DNA from: Mucilaginibacter boryungensis
Lineage (GTDB): Bacteria > Bacteroidota > Bacteroidia > Sphingobacteriales > Sphingobacteriaceae
Assembly (NCBI RefSeq): GCF_015221995.1
Contig: NZ_JADFFM010000002.1
Coordinates: forward strand, 744,001 to 808,000
Length of the DNA: 64,000 nt
Direction: 5' to 3'
The position numbers were made by a program, and so were the translations under genes. Below are positions 1 through 9,950 of this stretch, one piece after another. Positions within the stretch are counted from its first letter, which is position 1. The number at the start of each line of letters is the position of its first letter. Below the pieces are notes generated by a model. That model ran no database searches, was not told the origin of the DNA, and saw only the letters and a list, made by a program, of their open reading frames with translations.

Positions 1-1632
1 TGCTACTAGCGATAGCATCTCTATTTGCTGGTCTACTTTTTTACGTTCGGTAATATCAACTATTACGCCTATCTGCCGTTCAATATCCCCATTTTCATTA
101 AACAGCGGGTTATTTGAAAGATATACCCAAATAGGCGTTTTATCTTTTTTATAGATCTTTATCTCAACTTCGTAAGGCTTTTGCTGACGGGTAAGTTCAA
201 CGGCTTTGTTAAACACATTCATATCCGTATCCTCGCCCAGTAAGGTGGTACCGAATATTTTGCCTTTCATTTCTTCCAGCGAGTAGCCGGTAATTTTTTC
301 AAAGGCCTCGTTCATCCAGGTAACCCTGCCATCTTTATCGCGCACAAGGAACCCGCTTGGCGATTTTTTTGCAGCGAACGAAAGGATATTCAAATCGTTT
401 TCTGCAATCTTCCGGTCGGTAATGTCAACCAGTATTTTAATATATTTCTCTACCTTCCCTTCATCGTCCAGTATAACCGAATTGATAAAGGATATCCATA
501 GCAGCTTGCCTTTTTTAGTTTTTATCTGCAGGTCAATTTCAAATGGTTTTTTGGTTTTCAGCAGGCTATTTATTTTTTCTACAACAGCAGGGTCTTCATA
601 ATCACCTTTCAATATGGTGCTTAGCTGCTTATTATATACTTCATCTAAATCAAACCCGGTAATTTTTGTGAACGCCCTGTTTATCCAGACTGTATTATTA
701 TTTTCATCCATAATGGCCACGCCATTACTTATTCTACTGGCCACTAACGATAGTTGCTCCAGTTCGGCTAGCAATTTCTTCTGATAGGTGATATCGCGGC
801 CACTGGTGTACCATTTGCCATCTTTTATACTAACCGACCAGCATATCCACCTGATGTCGCCATTACGGTTGGCTATCTCCGATTCGATTTCGGCAGAATG
901 ATATTTATCCGGTTCGTTTATAAGCTGTTCAAGCTTTGTAAGATCGATATGGCTATTAAAAAAATTCCATACGGGCATGCCAATAGCCTCTTCAGGGGCA
1001 TAGCCTAATACAGGGGTAACCGCATTGTTTATCAGTTCTATTTTGTTTTCACTGTTAATTATGCAATGAATATCGGGCGAGTTATTAAAAAGGTTAAAGA
1101 ACTCTTTATGCCGCAAAACAGTTTCTTCTAATTCTTTTTTTTGTTTCCGGATGGTAAGGTGGGAAATAACTTCACGGGCCAGTATCAGCAAAGCTTCACG
1201 CTGTTCTGGTGTTAAGTGGCGTGGTACAGAATCCAGCACACATAACGAACCTAGTTTAAATCCGTTTTCATCAATAAGGGGCGCACCGGCATAAAACCTG
1301 ATACCGGGTTCGGCTATTACCGATTTGTGTTTGCTGAATTTTTTATCGGCCCGGGCATCCGGCACCTCCATTAGCGTATCTGTTTGAATAGTATAGTGGC
1401 AAAAGGAATCGGCCCTTGATGATTCCTGGTAGCCAGTCCCTATTTTAGACTTCACCCATTCCCTGTCACCATCTATCAGCGTAATTAATGCAATAGGCGC
1501 CTGGCAAATGTATGATGCTAAACGGGTTAGGGCATCATATTCCTGTTCAGGCGCACTATCTAAAATTTCGTATGATTTTAGTGCAGCAAGTCGCTTTTGC
1601 TCATAAGCAGTAATGGGGTAACTCTCTGCCAC
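1..1632 (-). CDS. GAF/multi-PAS sensor protein, 3' end cut by the window edge
   Basis: I read an open frame from a GTG at 1632 to position 1 with no stop, so the C-terminus is outside the window. The 544 visible codons hold a GAF domain (about residues 15-155, with LITLIDGDREWVKSKIG and GAPLIDENGFKLGSLCVLD) and three PAS/PAC units (about 170-290, 295-415, 420-540). Each PAS unit ends in a PAC motif such as DITYQKK, DITDRKIAE or DITERKK. This is the input half of a cytoplasmic signalling protein. In this family a HisKA/HATPase kinase or a diguanylate cyclase usually follows, but the output domain cannot be seen. GTG is the only usable start: an in-frame TAA lies 18 bases upstream, overlapping the glyA end. 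It lies just downstream of glyA on the same strand, probably without functional linkage. Confidence 0.85.
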   Translation of the reverse strand, partial: MAESYPITAYEQKRLAALKSYEILDSAPEQEYDALTRLASYICQAPIALITLIDGDREWVKSKIGTGYQESSRADSFCHYTIQTDTLMEVPDARADKKFSKHKSVIAEPGIRFYAGAPLIDENGFKLGSLCVLDSVPRHLTPEQREALLILAREVISHLTIRKQKKELEETVLRHKEFFNLFNNSPDIHCIINSENKIELINNAVTPVLGYAPEEAIGMPVWNFFNSHIDLTKLEQLINEPDKYHSAEIESEIANRNGDIRWICWSVSIKDGKWYTSGRDITYQKKLLAELEQLSLVASRISNGVAIMDENNNTVWINRAFTKITGFDLDEVYNKQLSTILKGDYEDPAVVEKINSLLKTKKPFEIDLQIKTKKGKLLWISFINSVILDDEGKVEKYIKILVDITDRKIAENDLNILSFAAKKSPSGFLVRDKDGRVTWMNEAFEKITGYSLEEMKGKIFGTTLLGEDTDMNVFNKAVELTRQQKPYEVEIKIYKKDKTPIWVYLSNNPLFNENGDIERQIGVIVDITERKKVDQQIEMLSLVA

Positions 1633-1643
1633 AATGCTTTTCT

Positions 1644-2915
1644 TTACTTATACAACGGAAATTTTTCCGTCAATGTGTGAACATGTTTACGTATCTTCTT
1701 TAGTGAATGTTCATCTTCGGGCGCATTAATTACGGCATCAATCAGTTCTACTATCTGTTCCATTTGCTTCTCTTTCATGCCGCGGGTAGTAACAGCCGCA
1801 GTACCCACACGTATACCCGATGTTACAAATGGCGATTTATCATCATAAGGCACCATGTTTTTATTTACGGTAATATCGGCATTTACCAAAGCATTCTCGG
1901 CTGCCTTGCCAGTTATATTTTTATTCCGCAGGTCTATCAGTATCAAATGGTTATCTGTACCGCCCGATACAATATCGTAGCCACGGGCAACTAATGCTTT
2001 AGCCATAGCTTCGCCATTCTTTTTTACCTGTAATATATATTTCATGTAGCTTTCGCTTAGTGCTTCGCCAAAGGCAACGGCCTTAGCGGCAATAATATGC
2101 TCTAATGGGCCACCTTGTGTACCAGGGAAAACCGCCATATCCAACACTGCCGACATCATTTTCACCTCGCCTTTTGGGGTTGTCTGTCCAAATGGATTTG
2201 GAAAGTCTTTCCCCATCATAATCATGCCCCCGCGTGGGCCACGTAGTGTTTTATGCGTGGTAGTTGTTACAATATGGCAATGTGGTAGTGGGTCTTTCAG
2301 TAATCCGCGGGCTATTAACCCCGCCGGGTGCGAAATATCAGCTAATACCAATGCCCCAATTTTATCGGCTACCTTACGGATAAATTCATAATCCCAATCG
2401 CGCGAGTAAGCTGAAGCGCCGCAGATGATCATTTTTGGTTTTTCTGCCAGGGCAACTTTCTTCAGTTGTTCATAGTCAATCAGCCCGGTATCCTTTTTAA
2501 CCCCATAAAAGTGCGGCTGATATAACTTGCCCGAAAAATTTACCGGCGAACCATGGGTTAAGTGCCCGCCGTGAGAAAGGTCGAACCCTAATATTTTATC
2601 GCCAGGCTGTAAACAGGCCAGCATAACCGCGGCGTTAGCCTGCGCGCCACTATGCGGCTGCACGTTAACCCATTCGGCATTAAAAAGTTGTTTAGCCCGT
2701 TCAATAGCAATTGTTTCAATTTCGTCAACAATCTGGCAGCCGCCATAATAACGCTTGCCGGGTAAACCCTCGGCATATTTATTGGTTGCAACCGAACCCG
2801 CGGCTTCCATTACCTGTCTGCTCACAAAATTTTCTGAAGCTATCAGTTCCAGGCCTTCTTCCTGCCTGTCCTGTTCTTCATCTAACAATTCAAATATTAG
2901 TTTGTCTCTTTTCAT
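1644..2915 (-). CDS. glyA: Serine hydroxymethyltransferase
   Basis: PLP enzyme converting serine and tetrahydrofolate to glycine and 5,10-methylene-tetrahydrofolate, the main cytosolic one-carbon source. At 423 aa it has the usual length. Visible signatures are LIASENFVS near residue 24, [13 protein letters not shown] near 48, and the PLP-lysine motif [14 protein letters not shown] with Lys222. It starts with ATG. The 5' flank holds a perfect tandem 15-bp repeat (2944-2973) and no clear TAnnTTTG box. The downstream GTG-started sensor gene begins 11 bases after the stop codon. Confidence 0.97.
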   Translation of the reverse strand: MKRDKLIFELLDEEQDRQEEGLELIASENFVSRQVMEAAGSVATNKYAEGLPGKRYYGGCQIVDEIETIAIERAKQLFNAEWVNVQPHSGAQANAAVMLACLQPGDKILGFDLSHGGHLTHGSPVNFSGKLYQPHFYGVKKDTGLIDYEQLKKVALAEKPKMIICGASAYSRDWDYEFIRKVADKIGALVLADISHPAGLIARGLLKDPLPHCHIVTTTTHKTLRGPRGGMIMMGKDFPNPFGQTTPKGEVKMMSAVLDMAVFPGTQGGPLEHIIAAKAVAFGEALSESYMKYILQVKKNGEAMAKALVARGYDIVSGGTDNHLILIDLRNKNITGKAAENALVNADITVNKNMVPYDDKSPFVTSGIRVGTAAVTTRGMKEKQMEQIVELIDAVINAPEDEHSLKKIRKHVHTLTEKFPLYK

Positions 2916-2943
2916 ATTATTATTAAAACGGGGCTAATTTAGC

Positions 2944-2973
2944 AATTAGAGATTAGTTAATTAGAGATTAGTT
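2944..2973. repeat. Perfect tandem repeat, 2 x 15 bp
   Basis: AATTAGAGATTAGTT occurs twice head to tail between scpA and glyA. Nearly the same word recurs at about 24773-24789 and, inverted, at 24932-24946 around the upp/uvrB gap. It is therefore a small dispersed intergenic repeat. Confidence 0.75.
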
Positions 2974-3024
2974 TCAAAAACCTACCACAAAATAATTACT
3001 TACAAACTAATCCCCAACCACTTA

Positions 3025-3774
3025 TCATTGCGCATCGCGCAACCCTATCCAAAAGTTATTAAAACCCAGGCCTATTTGTATATCTAACAATTCCTGTTGA
3101 AGCATTTCCAGCACTGCTAAAAAATTGTAAACAAAATGCACCTTATTTTCAGAGTTGCCGGCTATGGCTTTAAAATCCAGTCGTTGATTGATCAGCAAAA
3201 GATCGTTTATCGCTTTTTTTTGCCGCTCGATGGTATAGGGATATTGTACTACGGTGTGCGTAACAGGTTCGGTACGGGTAAGCCAGCGCATGTTCAGGCG
3301 TTCGTAAGTGAGCATTAGTTTATAAAGGCTTATAGCCGATAATTCTTCGCCTGGTACGGTTACCCGCTCCACCTGTTCCAGATCATATCTAATATTACCG
3401 CGCTTTTCCTGCTTCAGGCGCTCCTCTTCAAAAGGCCGCAATTCATCGCACAATACTTTTATTTTTTTGTATTCAACCAGTTTGCGTATCAGTTCCTCTT
3501 TCAGGTCAACCTCATTGCCTTCAGCATCAGTCTCATAACGCGGTAGTAACATTTTGGCTTTAATTCGCATTAAGGTTGCAGCCACAAAAATAAACTCGCT
3601 GGCCACTTCCATATTAAGGCTGGTCATCTGATGAATATAGTCCAGGAAATCATTGGTGATATTAGTAATGGAAATATCGTGAATATCCAGTTCATCGCGC
3701 TCGATAAAAAAAAGCAACAAATCAAATGGGCCTTCAAACTGAGGGAGTTTTATTTCGAAACCTTCGCCGGTCAT
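3025..3774 (-). CDS. scpA: Segregation and condensation protein A
   Basis: ScpA is the kleisin subunit that bridges SMC heads in the SMC-ScpAB condensin for chromosome compaction and segregation. The N-terminal signature FEIKLPQFEGPFDLLLFFIERDELDIHDI is clear, as are the helical ASEFIFVAATLMRIKAKMLLP segment and the winged-helix C-terminus. The frame stays open 19 codons further upstream to 3831. I chose ATG 3774 (MTGEGFEIKLPQ) because family members begin just before this motif; the upstream extension looks non-homologous. ScpB is not in the window. Confidence 0.93.
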   Translation of the reverse strand: MTGEGFEIKLPQFEGPFDLLLFFIERDELDIHDISITNITNDFLDYIHQMTSLNMEVASEFIFVAATLMRIKAKMLLPRYETDAEGNEVDLKEELIRKLVEYKKIKVLCDELRPFEEERLKQEKRGNIRYDLEQVERVTVPGEELSAISLYKLMLTYERLNMRWLTRTEPVTHTVVQYPYTIERQKKAINDLLLINQRLDFKAIAGNSENKVHFVYNFLAVLEMLQQELLDIQIGLGFNNFWIGLRDAQ

Positions 3775-3957
3775 ATCAATATCCAAATATAAATTATTTA
3801 TAGCAATTGGCCAGTAAACAGCAGTTAGCAAAAGGGGCTAAAAATTAAAAAAACCTTGAAATTTTTTACAATAATTAAGATTAAAAACCAATAATTGTTA
3901 ATGTTATTTAATAATATTTACCTTACTTTGTAAGTTAAATATCCGTAATAAATATCA

Positions 3958-5886
3958 ATGCAGGTACCCGCTGGTAAACTTTTACAAAAAATCAATCAAC
4001 CTTCTGATTTAAAGCAGTTTAACGAAGATGAACTTGAGCAGGTATGCCAGGAATTACGTCAGTATATTATTGATGTGGTTTCGGTAAACGGTGGCCATTT
4101 TGCCGCCAGCCTGGGTGTGGTTGAATTAACTGTTGCCTTGCATTATATATTAAACACCCCTTACGATCAATTAGTCTGGGATGTTGGCCACCAGGCCTAT
4201 GGCCATAAAATTTTAACCGGCCGCCGCGATGTATTCCATACCAACCGTATGCACGGCGGCATTAGCGGGTTTCCAAAGCGTTCCGAAAGTATATTTGATA
4301 CCTTTGGGGTAGGACATTCATCTACATCTATTTCGGCTGCTTTAGGCATGGCTGTAGCATCACAATACAAAGGCGAAACCGATCGTCAGCATGTTGCCGT
4401 TATAGGCGATGGCTCAATGGGCGCAGGGATGGCTTTTGAAGCGCTTAACCATGCCGGTATTGAAAATTCCAACCTGCTGGTGATATTGAACGACAATAAT
4501 ATGTCTATTGATCCGAATGTTGGGGCGTTAAAAGAATACCTGGCCGATATTACTACTTCGAAATCGTACAACCGTTTTAGAGATGATATTGCCTATGTAC
4601 TGAACAAACTATCTGCCATTGGGCCCGATGCATTTAAAATAGCCAAGAAGATAGAAAAAAGCATTAAGGGTACCATACTTAAGCAAAGCAATTTCTTTGA
4701 GGCTTTAAAATTCAGATATTTTGGCCCTATAGACGGTCACGATGTAAAGCACCTGGTAAAAGTATTACGCGATCTGCGCGATATACCCGGCCCTAAGCTA
4801 TTGCATTGCGTTACCGTAAAAGGCAAAGGTTACGCCCTGGCTGAGAAAGACCAGACCAAATGGCACGCGCCAGGCTTGTTTGATAAGATAACCGGTGAAA
4901 TAAAAAAAGCTACTTACGATAAACCCCAGCCACCTAAATATCAGGATGTATTTGGGCACACTATTATTGAACTGGCCGGGCAAAACAATAAGATAATGGG
5001 AGTTACCCCCGCTATGCCTTCAGGTAGTTCACTTAACCTGATGATGAAGGCTATGCCCAACCGTGCGTTTGACGTAGGTATTGCCGAGCAGCATGCTGTA
5101 ACTTTTTCGGCTGGATTGGCTACACAAGGCTTAATACCTTTCTGTAATATTTATTCCAGCTTTATGCAACGTGCGTATGACCAGGTAATACACGATGTGG
5201 CTATACAAAAACTGAACGTAGTATTTTGCCTTGATCGCGCCGGCTTAGCTGGTGCCGATGGCGGAACGCATCATGGCGCTTACGATCTTGCTTATATGCG
5301 CTGCATCCCTAACCTTGTGGTATCATCGCCAATGAACGAGGAAGAACTACGTAACCTGATGTATACGGCGCAGTTAGATAATGCAGGCCCGTTTGTTATT
5401 CGCTACCCGCGTGGCAATGGTGTAATGGTTGATTGGAAACGCCCGTTTAAAGCTATCCCTGTAGGCAAGGGCCGCAAAATATGCGATGGCGAGGAAATAG
5501 CCATACTAACTATTGGCAGCATAGGCAATGAAGCTGTAACAGCTGTGGCGCAGTTAAATTCGGAAGGATACTATCCTGCTCATTATGATTTGCGTTTTGC
5601 AAAACCTTTAGATAAAGCCTTACTACACGAGGTGTTTAAAAAATATAGTAAAATAATAACCGTTGAAGATGGCTGCCTTGAAGGCGGTGTGGGCAGTGCC
5701 GTACTTGAATTTATGGCCGACAATCAATATACCGCACAAATTACCCGCCTGGGAATCCCCGATATAGTTATCGAACACGGCGAACAGCCTGAACTTTGGG
5801 CCGAATGTGGATATGATGCCACTGCCATTGCTAAAACCGTAAAAACAATGGGCATTAAGCCTAACGCGCATATCATCGCGTCTTAA
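3958..5886 (+). CDS. dxs: 1-deoxy-D-xylulose-5-phosphate synthase
   Basis: Thiamine-diphosphate enzyme condensing pyruvate and glyceraldehyde 3-phosphate, the first step of the MEP isoprenoid pathway. The 642-aa protein has full family length. It shows the ThDP/Mg motif GDGSMGAGMAFEALNHAG...NDN (residues 150-180), the pyrimidine-binding segment with the catalytic glutamate in AEQHAVTFSAGLA (about 375), and a C-terminal transketolase domain. It is a single gene, divergent from scpA, and ends before a bidirectional terminator at 5976-6009. An imperfect TAnnTTTG-like stretch (TTACTTTG) lies about 30 bases upstream. Confidence 0.97.
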   Translation: MQVPAGKLLQKINQPSDLKQFNEDELEQVCQELRQYIIDVVSVNGGHFAASLGVVELTVALHYILNTPYDQLVWDVGHQAYGHKILTGRRDVFHTNRMHGGISGFPKRSESIFDTFGVGHSSTSISAALGMAVASQYKGETDRQHVAVIGDGSMGAGMAFEALNHAGIENSNLLVILNDNNMSIDPNVGALKEYLADITTSKSYNRFRDDIAYVLNKLSAIGPDAFKIAKKIEKSIKGTILKQSNFFEALKFRYFGPIDGHDVKHLVKVLRDLRDIPGPKLLHCVTVKGKGYALAEKDQTKWHAPGLFDKITGEIKKATYDKPQPPKYQDVFGHTIIELAGQNNKIMGVTPAMPSGSSLNLMMKAMPNRAFDVGIAEQHAVTFSAGLATQGLIPFCNIYSSFMQRAYDQVIHDVAIQKLNVVFCLDRAGLAGADGGTHHGAYDLAYMRCIPNLVVSSPMNEEELRNLMYTAQLDNAGPFVIRYPRGNGVMVDWKRPFKAIPVGKGRKICDGEEIAILTIGSIGNEAVTAVAQLNSEGYYPAHYDLRFAKPLDKALLHEVFKKYSKIITVEDGCLEGGVGSAVLEFMADNQYTAQITRLGIPDIVIEHGEQPELWAECGYDATAIAKTVKTMGIKPNAHIIAS

Positions 5887-5975
5887 TAAGACATTTCCTG
5901 ACTATAATTAATAATAGGGTGAATAACGCATTCTACCATGCGTAGCCATTTGCGCAATTGCAGGCATGCTAAAGC

Positions 5976-6009
5976 AAAAGCCCCGGTCTTTAGCAAGGCC
6001 GGGGCTTTT
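5976..6009. terminator. Bidirectional intrinsic terminator
   Basis: An 11-bp perfect stem AAAAGCCCCGG/CCGGGGCTTTT with a 12-base loop lies between the converging dxs and the secreted-protein gene at 6029. A and T runs on the two sides let it work in both directions. Confidence 0.9.
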
Positions 6010-6028
6010 AGTTATAACTTATTTAATA

Positions 6029-7690
6029 CTATGGTAACGAATTACACAAGGCGTTGATATCAATTTTGTTTTGCGCAGGCACTTTAGTACCATTAAAGCT
6101 AACACCACCCACTGTTTGATTAGCTGCAGTATTCTCGGCAACAGTATGGTTAATAACTTCTTTAACATTACTATTTAAAATAGCTTTGAAGTCATATGCT
6201 GCAGTGGCAGATAATTGAGTAGTAGTTAAACCACCGTTTTTAACCTGACCTAATATAGCATAGTTTGCAACCGGCTGGCCTGTCGGCTTGTATAGCAAAT
6301 AAAAATCTGGCGGAGTGACAATAGCGCCTTGTTTAGCTTGTGTACAATCTAAATTTAGCAACAGCGTAACAGGTGGATTAGCCGGTGGTGCTGAAAGCGT
6401 CACGTTAACACTTGTTCCATTTGTAGTCAGTGTAGCATTACCCAATGTCGTACCTGTACTGCTTGTAAACGTGAGTAATATTTGGGTTGTGGTTGCTGGT
6501 ACAGGTAATTTATTATCCAATACAAAAGTTAATAAATCATCCAGTTGGAATGTTTGCTGGTAAATATTATAGCTTGGCCCATTAACAATGGCTGCGGTAA
6601 CGGTAATATTAGTTGCTGTACCTTTCACATACCATGGTGCAGTAATATTTATAGCGAATTTTGCCAGCATTGCTAATGTTTTACCTGCAAAAAACTGGGT
6701 CAAGTGATTAGTTGTAAAGGTAACAGATAAGTTAGGAGCTGTACCAGTAACGGGAGCATTTTGCTCGAATTTCCACTGCCCTGTGTCATTTGAATAGCTA
6801 TAAATACCAAGCGTGTTACCCGCTACAAGCGTAGCACCAGTTGTTGGGTCTTTAAAACCGGGGTCAAGTGTCATCGATATGGTGACTGGCGCGCTGAATT
6901 TTTTAACAGCAACACCACCGGCAGTCATGTCAACGTTTACAAAACCAGCAGGAACAAATACCGCTGATGTTGTAGCGCCTGTGTTATCAACAACATTGGT
7001 AGATGCTAATGAACTACCAGGGAACAGGTTAACAGTTGATGGTTGGCTGGTGTTAAAGTTATTGGCCGATACGGATACGCTACTTGCATTTATGGTGTTA
7101 CCATTTGCATCTTGTAGTTTAGTGGTAGCAGGCAATGTTATTGTTGTTGATTCGGGGTTACCGACGCTTGTTGGCGTAGTTAAAACCGTAGTGGTAGCAA
7201 CAGTCCCCCCTACAGCTGCAGCAGTTGTGCTGGCATTACTTACACCTGGTGTTGCAACGGTAAGGTTTAAAATGTTAGCTTTAATAACCTGACTATTTTG
7301 AGTAGAAGAAATAGTTACAGGTACAACTAAAGTTAAATATCCCGGACCGCTAATGGTTAAATTAAAAACTATTGGCGCGGTGGCTGTAGGCTCCATTTTA
7401 GGATGTACAGCCAAAGCAATAATACCACCTGGGGCGGCCAAGGCTTTTTTTCCGTCGATACCGTAAATTGCACCAGCACCAGGGCCCGAAGCAGTAACAG
7501 TAAGATTATTTGGCACAGAGCCGCTTGGGTCTACAACCTGCACTAAAGCAGTGTAGTGAAACAAGCTTGATGTATTTACAGTAATGTTAATACCATCAGT
7601 CGGCTTTTTACATCTAATAGCTATTACCGAAACCAAGGTCAATAATAGTATTGCCGGCAGGAAATAATAATTTTTTATAAGTCGTTTCAT
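6029..7690 (-). CDS. Secreted, membrane-anchored protein of unknown function
   Basis: I do not recognise a family for this 553-aa protein. It has an N-terminal hydrophobic segment (residues 11-25) followed by Cys27, but Arg at -1 makes a poor lipobox, so a lipoprotein, a cleaved protein and a membrane anchor are all possible. The rest is rich in Thr, Val, Ala and Asn and looks like several beta-sandwich domains. A middle segment (about 255-345: SAPVTISMTLDPGF, then GIYSYSNDTGQWKFE) resembles ZU5-like or bacterial surface beta modules. ATG 7690 is used; a GTG one codon earlier is also in frame. It starts 8 bases after the OMP gene at 7699, so the two are probably one operon. Confidence 0.7.
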   Translation of the reverse strand: MKRLIKNYYFLPAILLLTLVSVIAIRCKKPTDGINITVNTSSLFHYTALVQVVDPSGSVPNNLTVTASGPGAGAIYGIDGKKALAAPGGIIALAVHPKMEPTATAPIVFNLTISGPGYLTLVVPVTISSTQNSQVIKANILNLTVATPGVSNASTTAAAVGGTVATTTVLTTPTSVGNPESTTITLPATTKLQDANGNTINASSVSVSANNFNTSQPSTVNLFPGSSLASTNVVDNTGATTSAVFVPAGFVNVDMTAGGVAVKKFSAPVTISMTLDPGFKDPTTGATLVAGNTLGIYSYSNDTGQWKFEQNAPVTGTAPNLSVTFTTNHLTQFFAGKTLAMLAKFAINITAPWYVKGTATNITVTAAIVNGPSYNIYQQTFQLDDLLTFVLDNKLPVPATTTQILLTFTSSTGTTLGNATLTTNGTSVNVTLSAPPANPPVTLLLNLDCTQAKQGAIVTPPDFYLLYKPTGQPVANYAILGQVKNGGLTTTQLSATAAYDFKAILNSNVKEVINHTVAENTAANQTVGGVSFNGTKVPAQNKIDINALCNSLP

Positions 7691-7698
7691 CACTTTTC

Positions 7699-8400
7699 TT
7701 ATTTGATATTGAAATTGAAATTAACCTGGAACACCGGCAGGAACCTGTATGATTTTAAATTACTTTGTAACTGTGGTTGGTTTTGATCATTGTCCTGCAA
7801 AAAACCGGTGCCAACAATGCTGGCTTTAGGCGCAGAAAAATAATAAGCCCCCATATCGAAGCCGATAAAGAAACCATTAAAAACCGGAATGTTATCCAAA
7901 CCGAACCCTGCATATGGAGCAACATGGCTCCATTTTGCCTGAGCAGTTACAACACCAACGTCCTGGGTTGGTATTTCAATATCACCGTAGTAATAAGAAT
8001 TAGTTAAACCGATGGTGGCTGTGCCTTGTGATTTAATAAAATAAGCTACCCCCCCGGTTAATTTGAAGTTTCCTGAAAGTGGGTTGTCGCTATTAAATGC
8101 AAATGGGCGCCAATCGGCTAATAAGTGAACATTCGAAAATCGTGGAGCGATGTCGATTGTTGTTTGATTAGAACCTAAATATTGTTTAGATTCGATGTTG
8201 TTGACAGGGATCAGACTTCCTCCCAAACGAACGCCAAAACGATCGGAGAGTAACATCTTCCCTTCAACGCCAACACCTTGGGTGCCGACGTTAAAACCCA
8301 AGGTTGTCTTAGGATTTTCGTATTGCGCAAAAGCGCCCAGGCTGGTTAACCCCAGGATACTTGCAGCAATAGAAAATTTTAGAAGTAAATTTTTTTTCAT
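7699..8400 (-). CDS. Outer-membrane beta-barrel protein
   Basis: The 233-aa protein has a Sec signal peptide (MKKNLLLKFSIAASILGLTSLGAFA, cut before QYENP). Alternating hydrophobic strands follow, such as TLGFNVGTQGVGVEGKMLL and FGVRLGGSLIP, and the protein ends in VFQVNFNFNIK, typical of a small outer-membrane barrel. The substrate or role is unknown. It is the first gene of a probable two-gene operon with the secreted protein at 6029 and has a candidate promoter box 59-66 bases upstream. Confidence 0.75.
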   Translation of the reverse strand: MKKNLLLKFSIAASILGLTSLGAFAQYENPKTTLGFNVGTQGVGVEGKMLLSDRFGVRLGGSLIPVNNIESKQYLGSNQTTIDIAPRFSNVHLLADWRPFAFNSDNPLSGNFKLTGGVAYFIKSQGTATIGLTNSYYYGDIEIPTQDVGVVTAQAKWSHVAPYAGFGLDNIPVFNGFFIGFDMGAYYFSAPKASIVGTGFLQDNDQNQPQLQSNLKSYRFLPVFQVNFNFNIK

Positions 8401-8913
8401 GAGAAGCGGATTTAATTATAATATTGTGATAATAGAGCTTAAAATCAACGGATTTTTACAAATGTAATCAATATTCAGATTATTAAAAATAAAAACAAAA
8501 AAATACTATTATTTAAAAACAAGGCAAAAAAGGATATATTTATTGCTATTTATTTAATAAATTAACGTAAATGTTAAATATATTGACAAATATGCTTTTT
8601 AAGCAAAAAATATTTTCTTCAGTATTTATTATGTTATTATAAATGTTACAATACTTATCAAACTGCAATCTATATCCTTGTTGAATTTCCGTAATTACAG
8701 CAACAAAGGAAGCATTTTCAATACCAGCAAAAGGGGGTGAAAAAACGGTATTTGCTCCGTTAATTAACGCTAATAACGATCACTTAAGTCCCAGTATAAA
8801 TTCGTTACCTTATAGTGGTAACGCACTATTAAGCGAGGGGTGTAATTTTAAAAAAACGCCAGAGAGATTTTTGATTAACAAAGCAGATCCTTGCAATAGT
8901 AGTATTGTTCGAA
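8401..8913. other. AT-rich intergenic region without a gene
   Basis: I see no convincing ORF in these 513 bases. The left part holds the -7 box for the OMP gene at 7699. A 7-bp stem CGTTACC/GGTAACG with a 7-base loop sits at 8803-8823 without a T run. Nothing else stands out. Confidence 0.5.
8459..8466 (-). promoter_or_regulatory. Candidate -7 box (TACATTTG) for the OMP operon
   Basis: TACATTTG matches the Bacteroidota TAnnTTTG element and would start transcription about 50 bases before the OMP ATG. I found no good -33 TTTG at the expected spacing. Confidence 0.4.
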
Positions 8914-9375
8914 TCAAATATTTTCGAGTACTAAAGATTCTTTGATTAGCCCCTTTATCAATGTATCCAGATCGGATCCCGTGTGCAAATCTAATTTTTT
9001 GCCGGATTCAACTATAGTGTTAGTGAACTGCTTAACCGCTAATTTATGTGCGTCGTACGCTACCCTTACAATAGTTTGGCCAAATTTTATCACATCGATA
9101 TTCAAGTCCAAAAGCATAATTTTATCTTCCTCAACATCAATGATCACTCCTTTTTCGTGTTCATTTTTTCCACTGAATTCAACCTCAATACCCAGTCCGG
9201 CGAATACCGTCTTAACAAACTCCCTAACTGTAATATCCAACAGGTTTTTGTTATCACCAGTATTAGCAAACGAAATATCATCCCACGTTATTATAGCCGA
9301 CAGCTCATTTACATAAAGGCAATTTTGAATGCCTAAACCTACCCTGACCGCGGCTGTTATGATATTACGTATCAT
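8914..9375 (-). pseudogene. Decayed or repurposed C-terminal fragment of GDP-mannose 4,6-dehydratase
   Basis: The 153-aa frame aligns by eye to the C-terminal part of Gmd. RNIITAAVRVGLGIQNCLYVNEL corresponds to the RKITRAvarI-lGLq-CLYLGNL stretch. TVREFVKTVFAGLGIEVEF then EKG corresponds to the VReFVe-aF--lGIe--f block. The end, through IVRVAYD and SDLDTLIKGLIKESL, matches the vDPryfRP...LGDPTKA...LvkEMv-aDL tail in length but has lost nearly all its conserved residues. The whole Rossmann domain with the catalytic Tyr/Lys is missing, and about 20 residues around RDWGHAKDYVEAMW are deleted. It cannot be an active dehydratase. The frame is nevertheless intact, has an ATG and follows the DUF3109 gene by 7 bases, so it may still be translated. 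Confidence 0.6.
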
Positions 9376-9382
9376 ATATTTA

Positions 9383-9946
9383 TCAAATACCTGCTAATTG
9401 TTCTTCAAGTTCGTGGTACCATTCGGCGCCATATTTACGGATCAATGGTTCTTTTAAAAACTCGTGCACACGTACTTTAAGCTCGTTACCAAAGCTACAG
9501 GCCGGGCTGCATATGCTCCAGCGATCGTAATTCAGCACATCAAATTCGGGGTAATTAGTTATGCGAATGGGATATAAATGACACGATATAGGTTTCTTCC
9601 AGCTGATATCACCCGCTTCGTAAGCTTTCTCTATAGCACATTTGGTGATACCATTTTCCCAGGTTACATACGCACATTCTTTGTTAGTATCCACACACGG
9701 AGTAGTATAATCGCCTTCAAAGTCGGTTACGTGGGTGCCCTCACGTTCAATAGTTTCTATCCCTTTCGGTGTCATATATGGCTTTACTTTCGGATATATT
9801 TCTTCCAGTATCTCCAGCTCATTTTTATTTAACGGTGCACCCGAGTCGCCTTCCAGGCAACAGGCCCCTTTGCACCTGTTAAGATTACACACAAAATTTT
9901 CGGTCACAACATCTTCATGCACCAGCACACTGCCAACTTCTATCAT
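9383..9946 (-). CDS. DUF3109 family cysteine-rich protein
   Basis: The 187-aa cytoplasmic protein has conserved cysteines in the order expected for DUF3109/YkgJ-like proteins: CNLNRCKGACC (Cys19, 25, 29, 30), then single cysteines near residues 83, 90 and 102, CHLYPIR (about 122), and CSPAC. The cysteines suggest a bound metal or Fe-S cluster; the biochemical role is unknown. It lies in a tight minus-strand operon: 4 bases after the DUF3108 gene and 7 bases before the Gmd-like fragment. Confidence 0.9.
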   Translation of the reverse strand: MIEVGSVLVHEDVVTENFVCNLNRCKGACCLEGDSGAPLNKNELEILEEIYPKVKPYMTPKGIETIEREGTHVTDFEGDYTTPCVDTNKECAYVTWENGITKCAIEKAYEAGDISWKKPISCHLYPIRITNYPEFDVLNYDRWSICSPACSFGNELKVRVHEFLKEPLIRKYGAEWYHELEEQLAGI

Positions 9947-9950
9947 AAAA

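Noticed and set aside
6813..7292. 159-aa plus-strand ORF inside the secreted-protein gene
   Set aside because: Shadow of the Thr/Val-rich coding sequence on minus; no homology and no promoter.
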